NCBI GenBank assembly: GCA_904501895.1
Contig: CAJGCX010000006.1
Span: forward strand, 1 to 31,798
Length of the DNA stretch: 31,798 nucleotides
Origin: Clostridiaceae bacterium
GTDB taxonomy: Bacteria > Bacillota > Clostridia > Oscillospirales > Acutalibacteraceae
Reading direction: 5' to 3'
Part shown: positions 16,817-23,235 of the stretch, one piece after another
How positions within the stretch are numbered: position 1 is the stretch's first letter
How the letters are laid out: each line of letters starts with the position of its first letter
Made by a program: the position numbers and the translations under genes
The notes under the pieces: generated by a model
Seen by the model: only the letters and a program-made list of their open reading frames with translations
Told to the model about the DNA's origin: nothing
Databases searched by the model: none

Positions 16817-17899
16817 ATGGCATTCGAAATTGATAATCAGTATCAGGACATCGCAAACATTAAAGTTATCGGCGTTGGTGGCGGCGGCGGAAACGCTGTT
16901 GACCGTATGGCTAAGGCAGGCGTTTCAGGTGTTGAGCTTATCGCTATCAACACTGACCAGCAGGCTCTTAACCGTTCACTCGCTAACTCAACTCTTTCAA
17001 TCGGCCAGAAGGTAACTGCAGGTCGTGGCGCAGGTGCTAAGCCTGAAATCGGTCAGAAGTCAGCTGAAGAAAGCCGTGACGCTATCGTTGAAAAGCTCGA
17101 CGGTGCTCAGATGGTATTCGTTACAGCTGGTATGGGTGGCGGAACAGGTACAGGTGCTGCTCCAATTATCGCTGAAATTGCAAAGGATAGAGGTATCCTT
17201 ACAGTTGGTATCGTTACAAAGCCTTTCGCATTTGAAGGTAGTCACAGAATGAAGCAGGCTGAAGCAGGTATCGCAGAGCTTGCACAGCACGTTGACTCAC
17301 TTATCGTTATCCCTAACGAAAGACTTAAGTATGTATCAGAACAGAAGATTACATTTGCTAATGCCTTCAGCATTGCTGACGACGTTCTCCGTCAGGGTGT
17401 TAACTCTGTTACTGACCTTATTACAATGCCTGCATTCATCAACCTTGACTTCGCTGACGTTACATCAGTAATGAAGGACGCAGGTCACGCTCATATGGGT
17501 ATCGGCCGTGCAAGTGGTAAGGATAAGGCTGAACAGGCTGCTAATGCTGCTATTTCTAGCCCACTTCTTGAAACAACAATCACAGGTGCTAAGGGTGTTA
17601 TCATCAGCATCACTGCATCTGCTGACATCACTCTTGAAGATGTTGACACAGCAGCAGGTATCGTTCGTGCACAGGCTGATGAAGATGCAAACATCATCTT
17701 CGGTGTTGCTTTCGACGAAAAGCTTGACGACGAAATGATTGTTACTGTTATTGCAACAGGCTTCGGTCTTGATTCAAACGGTGTTGCAAAGAAGCCTCTT
17801 TACAACGGTGCTATGGATGACATTCACTCACACAGCGACAAGTTCGGTAGTGACGATGATATGGGTGACATTCTTGACCTTTTCAAGAGCAGAAAGTAA
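16817..17899 (+). CDS. ftsZ: Cell division GTPase FtsZ
   Basis: 360 residues from the ATG at 16817; TAGGAGG (16801-16807) nine bases upstream fixes this start, and an in-frame ATG at 16808 lies on the edge of that site. FtsZ is the tubulin-like GTPase that forms the Z ring. GVGGGGGNAVDRM is at 19-31 and the tubulin signature GGGTGTG at 107-113. After the globular core (to about 320) only about 40 residues remain, ending GDILDLFKSRK instead of the usual IPxFLR-type peptide. No ftsA lies in the cluster. Base composition shifts here to C-ending codons (ATC, AAC, GAC), as expected for a highly expressed gene. Confidence 0.97.
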   Translation: MAFEIDNQYQDIANIKVIGVGGGGGNAVDRMAKAGVSGVELIAINTDQQALNRSLANSTLSIGQKVTAGRGAGAKPEIGQKSAEESRDAIVEKLDGAQMVFVTAGMGGGTGTGAAPIIAEIAKDRGILTVGIVTKPFAFEGSHRMKQAEAGIAELAQHVDSLIVIPNERLKYVSEQKITFANAFSIADDVLRQGVNSVTDLITMPAFINLDFADVTSVMKDAGHAHMGIGRASGKDKAEQAANAAISSPLLETTITGAKGVIISITASADITLEDVDTAAGIVRAQADEDANIIFGVAFDEKLDDEMIVTVIATGFGLDSNGVAKKPLYNGAMDDIHSHSDKFGSDDDMGDILDLFKSRK

Positions 17900-17916
17900 T
17901 TTTTAATTAAAATTCG

Positions 17917-17952
17917 GACGGAGTTAGACCTTCTATCTCCGTCTTTTTTTTT
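17917..17952 (+). terminator. Intrinsic terminator after ftsZ
   Basis: GACGGAG (17917-17923) pairs with CTCCGTC (17937-17943); inside, TAGA pairs with TCTA around CCT after one T-T mismatch. Nine T follow (17944-17952). The ribosome-binding site of the next gene starts two bases after the T run. Confidence 0.9.
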
Positions 17953-17963
17953 CGGTGGTAAAT

Positions 17964-18608
17964 ATGAAAACAAAATTAAAATCAATTGCTGTTGTAATGG
18001 CATTGGTAACGCTCATTTCTTCATTTTCTGCGTTTTCAGCAAGTGCAAAAGGGCTTACATATTCAGTAACATCAGCAAAGGGTAAAAAAGGTGATACAGT
18101 AACTGTCAGTGTTAAGATTTCTTCTGATATTGAAATCTGGGGTGCTAACCTTATGCTTGAATACAATCCTTCGGAATTAGAGGTTGTTGAGTGTAAAACA
18201 GGTAGTGCAGCTGCAACGGGAAGCCTTCATAATACAGGCTCTTCGGTGAATTTTTCAGGAATGTTTGCTTCACAAAGTGGTACAGTATATACTGTTAAAT
18301 TCAAGATTCTTAAGGGCTACGGCATTGCAAATATTACCTTGAAAAGTACAGAAAATACCGATTTAAACGGAAAAACTTATTCTTCTTCAATAAAACAAGG
18401 AAAAATCACAGTTGACAATCCTGCCACAGGTGATGTGAATAACGACGGAAACGTGACAGCTGTTGATGCAAGATATGTTTTACAGGCTGTTGCAGGTATT
18501 AAAACCTTAAATTCATCTCAAAAGAAGCTTGTGGATATGAATGGTGACGGAAAAATAACAGCCGTTGATGCTCGTTTTATTTTACAGGTAGTTGCAGGAT
18601 TGAGATAA
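17964..18608 (+). CDS. Secreted cohesin-dockerin protein (small scaffoldin-like adaptor)
   Basis: 214 residues from the ATG at 17964 (GGTGG five bases upstream; an in-frame GTG at 17955 lies within that site). A signal peptide (about 1-28, ending SASA) is followed by one cohesin-type beta domain (about 31-150), with the KKGDTVTVSVKI opening and the LEYNPSELEV strand. A type-I dockerin ends the protein, with two calcium loops: GDVNNDGNVTAVDA (156-169) and DMNGDGKITAVDA (191-203). The two loops carry the same AV pair at the positions that usually set cohesin specificity. Cohesin-dockerin pairs assemble enzyme complexes on the cell surface of ruminococci and clostridia. There is no catalytic module, so an adaptor role is likely but inferred. 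No promoter is visible between the ftsZ terminator and its RBS. Confidence 0.85.
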   Translation: MKTKLKSIAVVMALVTLISSFSAFSASAKGLTYSVTSAKGKKGDTVTVSVKISSDIEIWGANLMLEYNPSELEVVECKTGSAAATGSLHNTGSSVNFSGMFASQSGTVYTVKFKILKGYGIANITLKSTENTDLNGKTYSSSIKQGKITVDNPATGDVNNDGNVTAVDARYVLQAVAGIKTLNSSQKKLVDMNGDGKITAVDARFILQVVAGLR

Positions 18609-18649
18609 TTAATGGTATATTATTCGATGAGAAAAAAGGAGTAGATATT

Positions 18650-19849
18650 ATGAAAAAATTTACTAAAATCCTTTCACTTGTGCTTGCAATGGTAATGATG
18701 CTTTCAGCGTTGCCAATCTGTGCAAGTGCTCAGGGTGCTACAATGACAATTTCTGCTGATAAAACTGATGTCAGAGCAGGAGATACAGTAACATTAAGCA
18801 TCAGTTTATCAGAAAATTCTTATATTAATTATTTTACGATTGACTTGATTTATGATAACACTGTTTTGGAGTATGAGTCCTATTCAAATGTTAGTGGTGT
18901 TATTAATGAAAATTATGCCGAAAACAAAATAAGAATGGCCTTCGCTCGTGTGGAGCCATACACAGAAGAATTACTTGTTGCAAAAATTGTATTCAAGGTG
19001 CTTTCATCAGCATGTAGTACAGTATCTATTTCTGTATTAGAGTCTGCAAATGAAGATTTTGAGAATGTGCCTTTAACAACATCGGCATTAAAAATTCATT
19101 CCTTTGGTGATTGGTCAACTACTTCATCACCAAATTGCACTATTGCAGGACAGAAGGTTAAAGCTTGCACTTGTGGAGAGAAGGTAACAGAATCAATTCC
19201 ATCACTTGGACATAATTTCTCAACTGAATATACTGTTGACAAATCTGCAACATGTACAGTGAATGGTAGTAAATCACAGCATTGCTCCCGTTGTGAAGCT
19301 GTTCAGAATGCAACTGTAATTCCTGCAACAGGACACAATTATAAGGAAGAAATTACGAAGGTGCCTACTCACACAGAAAACGGTGAAAAGACATTCACTT
19401 GTACCAACTGCAATGCTTCATATAAGGAAACTATTGAAGCAGACGGTACTCATAAATACATCTCAACAGTAACAAAATCACCAACATGTGTTGAAAATGG
19501 TGTTATGACTTACACTTGTGCTTGTGGCAGTACATATTCAGAAAAAATTCCAATGGTTGCACATACTGCAGTAATTATTTCAGGTGTCGCTCCTACTTGT
19601 ACACAGTCAGGTCTTACAGAGGGTAAGAAGTGTTCAGCTTGTGGTGAAATCCTCACAGCACAGCAGGAAATCTCTGCAACAGGACACACTCCAAACAGCA
19701 AGGGTAACTGTGACACTTGTGGTGAAAAAATCTGTGACCATAATTGCCATAAGGGCGGTATTTCAGGCTTCTTCTGGAAAATCTCCAACTTCTTTAACAA
19801 ATTGTTTGGTTCAAAGAAATACTGTGAATGTGGTTACGCACATTATTGA
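18650..19849 (+). CDS. Secreted cohesin-domain protein with Cys/His repeats and a conserved-looking C-terminal motif
   Basis: 399 residues; AAGGAG precedes the ATG. A signal peptide (about 1-27) leads to a cohesin-like domain (about 30-148; note RAGDTVTLSISL and LIYDNTVLEYESY). From about 150 to 345 come five repeats of about 40 residues on the theme C-x3-G-x5-C-x-CG, each ending in I-P-x3-H or a variant. Repeats of this kind are common in surface proteins of gut Clostridia; metal binding has not been shown. The C-terminus (362-399) has C362, H364, C366, H367, then GGISGFFWKISNFFNKLFG, then C392, C394, H398 and Tyr399. This reads as an amphipathic aromatic segment between two Cys/His clusters and may be an attachment signal. 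No dockerin is present. It lies 41 bases after the cohesin-dockerin gene and is likely co-transcribed. Confidence 0.75.
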   Translation: MKKFTKILSLVLAMVMMLSALPICASAQGATMTISADKTDVRAGDTVTLSISLSENSYINYFTIDLIYDNTVLEYESYSNVSGVINENYAENKIRMAFARVEPYTEELLVAKIVFKVLSSACSTVSISVLESANEDFENVPLTTSALKIHSFGDWSTTSSPNCTIAGQKVKACTCGEKVTESIPSLGHNFSTEYTVDKSATCTVNGSKSQHCSRCEAVQNATVIPATGHNYKEEITKVPTHTENGEKTFTCTNCNASYKETIEADGTHKYISTVTKSPTCVENGVMTYTCACGSTYSEKIPMVAHTAVIISGVAPTCTQSGLTEGKKCSACGEILTAQQEISATGHTPNSKGNCDTCGEKICDHNCHKGGISGFFWKISNFFNKLFGSKKYCECGYAHY

Positions 19850-19855
19850 TAATAT

Positions 19856-19995
19856 CAAATTATAATTTGTCGTTGAGTTACTGGATACCTGTTCTTGGCT
19901 CCCCTTGTCAGAGGGAGGCATTATAATTGCAACGCAGTTCCTTCATTTTGCACTTTGCGCTTTGCATTTTGCACTCCCAAATAAACTCCAATTTG
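19856..19995. mobile_element. Non-coding MITE-like element 1 (about 140 bp)
   Basis: Begins CAAATTATAATTTG (19856-19869, itself a perfect palindrome) and ends CTCCAATTTG (19986-19995), an imperfect inverted terminus. It is flanked on both sides by AATAT (19851-19855 and 19996-20000), consistent with a 5-bp target duplication, though AT-rich flanks make chance possible. The interior holds a CTCCC/GGGAG hairpin (about 19900-19917) and a 7-bp tandem repeat. A second element with the same left terminus lies at 22973-23111. No open frame. Confidence 0.5.
19947..19974 (+). repeat. Four tandem copies of a 7-bp TTTGCAC-type unit
   Basis: TTTGCAC (19947), TTTGCGC (19954), TTTGCAT (19961) and TTTGCAC (19968) follow one another without a gap. 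They lie inside element 1. Too short for a CRISPR array; most likely slippage-generated extragenic sequence. Confidence 0.85.
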
Positions 19996-20019
19996 AATAT
20001 TCCTTTATTAAATAAAAAC

Positions 20020-20053
20020 TCCCTATGGAAATCAATCCATAGGGAATTTTTTT
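20020..20053. terminator. Bidirectional terminator between the cohesin gene and the minus-strand gene pair
   Basis: TCCCTATGGA (20020-20029) and TCCATAGGGA (20036-20045) pair perfectly around a six-base loop. TTTTTTT (20047-20053) follows on the plus strand and an AAAAA run before it serves the minus strand. The stop of the four-Cys gene lies at its edge. Confidence 0.9.
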
Positions 20054-20300
20054 AATTTTCTTCATCAACTGTTAAGGAGAAATCCTCAAGTGAAAAGTCT
20101 GATTTCTCAAATTTCTCAATCGGTTTTGGTCTCAAAGGCTTTCTTTTAAGAGGGTCATACTTGAATTTTCTACAAGCGTAACTAAGGCTCACTACACCTT
20201 TTTTGTAACAGAGCACAGACTCCTTATCAGGTGCAAGCCTACCGTGTGAGCAATATGAACAAGATGGAGATATATCTTTTTTGTTGAATAATTTTTTCAT
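20052..20300 (-). CDS. Small four-cysteine protein, probable zinc-ribbon, function unknown
   Basis: 82 residues from the minus-strand ATG at 20298-20300, chosen because GGTGG stands five bases before it; the frame is open to a GTG at 20312 that overlaps that site. Cysteines at 14, 17, 31 and 43 form C-x2-C-x13-C-x11-C, followed by RKFKYDPLKRKP, a basic Pro-rich stretch and an acidic tail. The cysteine spacing suggests one bound metal ion. I do not recognise a named family with certainty, although short proteins of this layout occur in Clostridia. It is 19 bases downstream of ylbJ on the same strand, so probably in the same operon. No membrane segment or signal peptide. Confidence 0.7.
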   Translation of the reverse strand: MKKLFNKKDISPSCSYCSHGRLAPDKESVLCYKKGVVSLSYACRKFKYDPLKRKPLRPKPIEKFEKSDFSLEDFSLTVDEEN

Positions 20301-20319
20301 TCTGACCACCAAAACTTTC

Positions 20320-21384
20320 TTAATTCATTCTATCATAATTTTTCTTTCTGTCAATATCGAAAATCATCACAACACACATAATTATAACGACAAAAAATGC
20401 AGAATATGAGAAAGAAAATGAATAAGAGGAGATTTTGTCAGTATTTGAAAAAACATCAATTTCAACAGGGAATAATAAAAGAAGAAGGTGAGAAATAATA
20501 CCTGAAAGAATACCGTTTAAAATTCTTGATACGAAAAAACAACTGTATTTTAATTCAATATTTTTCAAGTGCTCAAGCACCTGACAATGAACACAAATCC
20601 CACCAAATCCGATTATTCCTGTAATAATAGGCAAAGGCGAATTCCTGACAAGCACTAAACATCCCTTTGTCACCTCAAAGAATGAGGTTATGTAAATGTG
20701 TGCTTTTTCAGGAAACCTAAATTCCTTTATGCACATAGTAATGGCACTGAAAAGTATAACCCATGCGCAAATTCCGAAAATTGCTTGTATTGAATCAGTA
20801 ACCGATGCAGAAAGTGAAGTGAGCTTTAAAGGCTTTTCATTTCTGGATTTAAGTTTCTTTTCCTCGTTTTCAGCAACAAAAGAGGTAATAATACCTGAAA
20901 TAAATGAGGAAATGCAAAATGATGAATAAATTATAATTCCGGCCTTTGTGCTTCTGAGCATATTTGTCCCAACTGCAGTAATAACAAAAGCAGGACCTGC
21001 ATTCATACAGAAAAGACAAAGCCTTTGTGCCTGCTCTTTATTTATCTTACCTTTCATAAAAAGGTCGTTTGTCATTTTTATACCAACGGGAAATCCACCA
21101 ATCATTGATAGTAATATTACAGAAATTGCAGAGGTCGGCTGATGGAAAATAAGCCTTACAGGAGCAGAAAACAGTTTGTAAACAGGTGATAAAATATCCG
21201 ATTTTACAACGTAGGTTGACAAAACCATAAAGGGAAAAAGTGACGGAATAATCGTATAAAAACAGATGTTCAACCCTTCATTTACACCGTTTTTTACTGC
21301 CTCAGGATATTTGAAAATCAGAAAAATACAACATAATATCAAAATCAAGGACACATATTCTCTTTTTAATTTTATAGCTACCAT
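20320..21384 (-). CDS. ylbJ: YlbJ-like sporulation integral membrane protein
   Basis: 354 residues with about eight membrane segments. YlbJ belongs to the nucleoside-recognition/gate family and in Bacillus is made in the mother cell under sigma E and needed for sporulation; its substrate is unknown to me. Supporting features are the N-terminal topology with IIPSLFPFMVLS (about 45-56), the GGFPVGIKM motif near residue 95-103, CMNAGPAF shortly after, and a later GFGGICVH stretch. The ATG has a weak GGGTG site. It is transcribed divergently from yqfC and upstream of the four-Cys gene. Length and motifs agree with YlbJ; a related gate protein is the alternative. Confidence 0.82.
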   Translation of the reverse strand: MVAIKLKREYVSLILILCCIFLIFKYPEAVKNGVNEGLNICFYTIIPSLFPFMVLSTYVVKSDILSPVYKLFSAPVRLIFHQPTSAISVILLSMIGGFPVGIKMTNDLFMKGKINKEQAQRLCLFCMNAGPAFVITAVGTNMLRSTKAGIIIYSSFCISSFISGIITSFVAENEEKKLKSRNEKPLKLTSLSASVTDSIQAIFGICAWVILFSAITMCIKEFRFPEKAHIYITSFFEVTKGCLVLVRNSPLPIITGIIGFGGICVHCQVLEHLKNIELKYSCFFVSRILNGILSGIISHLLLLLFPVEIDVFSNTDKISSYSFSFSYSAFFVVIIMCVVMIFDIDRKKNYDRMN

Positions 21385-21401
21385 AATTTCACACCCAATA
21401 A

Positions 21402-21456
21402 ATTATATTGATAATTGAACATAATAATGAATTATTTTCTACCTGATTCATATAAT
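21402..21456. promoter_or_regulatory. Divergent promoter region for ylbJ and yqfC, with a sigma-E-like -10
   Basis: Towards yqfC, CATATAAT (21449-21456) resembles the sigma-E -10, with an AT-rich GAATTAT-like segment about 14 bases upstream. Towards ylbJ, TATAAT reads on the minus strand at 21407-21402. Both flanking genes are sigma-E genes in Bacillus, which supports the reading, but the -35 elements are weak. Confidence 0.4.
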
Positions 21457-21484
21457 TTTATGAGTAATTTTTACGAGGTGTTTT

Positions 21485-21748
21485 ATGGCACGAAAAAAGG
21501 AGAAAAATCAAGCAAAAAAATTAGTAACGGACATTTTTGCAGATGTACCGAAAATTGAAATGCTTGGAAATCGTGAAATGATTGTTGACGGATGTAAGGG
21601 CGTTGTGGAATATGATGAAAACATAATTAAATTAAGCCTTGGTGAGTGTGTTTTGTCCCTATCAGGCGACAATCTTTTGATAAATTCCTTTGATAATAAC
21701 GTTGCCATAATCAGTGGTCAGATTTGTGAAATATCCTTTGTTTCGTAG
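21485..21748 (+). CDS. yqfC: Sporulation protein YqfC (YabP/YqfC family)
   Basis: 87 residues, normal for the family. ACGAGGTG stands before the ATG. A basic N-terminus (ARKKEKNQAKK) leads to a small beta-rich domain with PKIEMLGNREMIVDGCKGV, then YDENIIKL and a hydrophobic C-terminus, the usual YqfC pattern. In Bacillus YqfC is a sigma-E-dependent protein required for sporulation, of unknown mechanism. It is followed after seven bases by yqfD, its constant partner. Confidence 0.9.
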   Translation: MARKKEKNQAKKLVTDIFADVPKIEMLGNREMIVDGCKGVVEYDENIIKLSLGECVLSLSGDNLLINSFDNNVAIISGQICEISFVS

Positions 21749-21755
21749 GTGAAAT

Positions 21756-22919
21756 ATGATAGTCAGTATTGTAAGATATATTTTAGGATACATAAATTTC
21801 AGGGCATTCGGTGGCTTTTCTGACAGATTTTTGAATTTATGCACACGTGATGGAATACCCTTGTGGAATATTAAAAATGTAAAGGGCAATATTTCTGCAT
21901 CAACAACAATAAACGGTTATCTTTCTATCCGTAACGCCAGACGAAAATCAGGTATGCACGTAATGGTAATGGAAAGAAAAGGCCTCATATTCCTCCTGAA
22001 AAGAAATAAAATACGAGTAGGAATTTTACTTGGCTTAATTATTTTTTCAATAATCTTATATATACTCAGTCAATTTGTGTGGAGCATTTCTGTAGTCGGA
22101 AATATTGAATTACAAGAGGAATATCTGCTTTCTGCCTTTGAAAATCACGGAGTAAGTGTTGGCGCGTCAATTTCTTCTATTGATGACAGCGATGTTGCGG
22201 AATTCGTAGTAAGTGAAATTGACGAGCTTTCGTGGGCAGCAATTAACAGAAAGGGTAGCGTTGTTGTAATTGAAGTGCGAGAAAAAACTCCTGCACCTGA
22301 AAAGTATGACAATTCAGTACCGACAAATTTAATTGCTAATGAAAACGGTCTTATTCTTTCAATTGATGTGCTTAGTGGCGTTGAGGAAATAAAACCGGGG
22401 TCAGCCGTGACAAAAGGTGATTTGCTCATAAGTGGCGTTGTAACTTATGCCGATGGTCGTGAAAGGCTTGTCCACGGTGACGGCTTTGTAAAAGCACTTG
22501 TAACAAGAAAAGAAAAATTTAATGGAAAGGATTTTACGGTGCATAGCCTTGTAACGGAAAAAACAAGAAGCAAAATTTTCTTCTTTGGTCTTGAAATTCC
22601 TTTAGGTAAAAGAGTGGGAAACGATTTTTACACTCAACATAAATCGTTTATAGAAAATGAAAAAATCCTACTTCCTGTTGGAATAATAACAGAGTATAAT
22701 GCGCAATTTTCAAACGAAAAAATCGAAATCGACAATGAAACAAAGGATATGTTAGCACTTTGGGATAATGCCTTTTATGTAAAGGATTTGCTTGATTTCA
22801 GTATTGTAAAAGCATCATCAATAACAAAGAATGAAACAAAATCAGGCAACGAATTCACATTCACAGCCGATTGCGAACAACAAATCGGAATTTTACAGGA
22901 AATTTATGTAACCGACTAA
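21756..22919 (+). CDS. yqfD: Sporulation protein YqfD
   Basis: 387 residues. The ATG is served by AGGTGA, which overlaps the yqfC stop. YqfD has an N-terminal cytoplasmic domain, a membrane segment (about 88-107, GILLGLIIFSIILYIL) and a large outer domain; SISVVGN after the helix, then a segment like a FtsQ-type POTRA, and EIKPGSAVTKGDLLISG are family features. In Bacillus it is expressed in the mother cell under sigma E and is needed for sporulation. The pair yqfC-yqfD ahead of phoH-ybeY is the standard Firmicutes order. Confidence 0.92.
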   Translation: MIVSIVRYILGYINFRAFGGFSDRFLNLCTRDGIPLWNIKNVKGNISASTTINGYLSIRNARRKSGMHVMVMERKGLIFLLKRNKIRVGILLGLIIFSIILYILSQFVWSISVVGNIELQEEYLLSAFENHGVSVGASISSIDDSDVAEFVVSEIDELSWAAINRKGSVVVIEVREKTPAPEKYDNSVPTNLIANENGLILSIDVLSGVEEIKPGSAVTKGDLLISGVVTYADGRERLVHGDGFVKALVTRKEKFNGKDFTVHSLVTEKTRSKIFFFGLEIPLGKRVGNDFYTQHKSFIENEKILLPVGIITEYNAQFSNEKIEIDNETKDMLALWDNAFYVKDLLDFSIVKASSITKNETKSGNEFTFTADCEQQIGILQEIYVTD

Positions 22920-22972
22920 AGAATATCCCTAATCATGTATTGATAAATATCTCTGCCTGTCCGCCTTCATTT

Positions 22973-23111
22973 CAAATTATAATTTGTAGGGAACATCGCG
23001 TAGGGACAGACGTCCCCGTCTGTCCGTTGTAGTTGCGTGTAGAATTACGGACAGAACAGGAGTTCTGTCTCTACGCGCACATTTAAAAACATCCCGACAA
23101 ATTCCAATTTT
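22973..23111. mobile_element. Non-coding MITE-like element 2 (about 139 bp)
   Basis: Left end CAAATTATAATTTGTAGGG (22973-22991) and right end CCCGACAAATTCCAATTTT (23093-23111) are inverted repeats matching at 15 of 19 positions. The left 14 bases are identical to those of element 1. Inside, CGCGTAGGGACAGA (22997-23010) and TCTGTCTCTACGCG (23064-23077) form a nested inverted repeat with one mismatch. No convincing target duplication and no open frame. Confidence 0.55.
23004..23069. repeat. Two adjacent perfect hairpins (REP-like) inside element 2
   Basis: GGACAGACG (23004-23012) pairs with CGTCTGTCC (23017-23025) around TCCC. GACAGAAC (23050-23057) pairs with GTTCTGTC (23062-23069) around AGGA. 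The two stems share the core GACAGA in the same orientation. Such double hairpins recall repetitive extragenic palindromes; there is no T run after either. Confidence 0.75.
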
Positions 23112-23163
23112 ATGTTATATAAATGCATATAATGATTACAATAAAAATATGTGAAAAAATATG

Positions 23164-23192
23164 GTGACAATAATTAAAATGTGTGTTAAAAT
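23164..23192 (+). promoter_or_regulatory. Promoter for the phoH-ybeY-dgkA-era group
   Basis: -35 GTGACA (23164-23169), 17-base spacer, -10 TAAAAT (23187-23192). The predicted start near 23199 leaves a leader of about 37 bases to the GTG start of phoH. Confidence 0.65.
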
Positions 23193-23235
23193 ATATTGAT
23201 AAAAACAAATTGGACTATTAAGCAGGTGAGTAAGG

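Larger units (their letters stand above)
22920..23235 (+). other. Intergenic region between yqfD and phoH
   Basis: 316 bases without a gene. It holds MITE-like element 2 (22973-23111) and, after an AT-rich stretch, the phoH promoter (23164-23192) and ribosome-binding site. I see no separate terminator for yqfD other than hairpins inside the element, which lack T runs. No small open frame with a ribosome-binding site was found. Confidence 0.8.

Noticed and set aside
19856..19869. CAAATTATAATTTG as a phage or integrative-element attachment site
   Set aside because: The two copies do not flank an integrase or foreign genes; the DNA between them is ordinary chromosomal sequence (ylbJ, yqfCD).
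19947..19974. Tandem 7-bp repeat as a CRISPR-like array
   Set aside because: No spacers between units, total length 28 bases, no cas genes.
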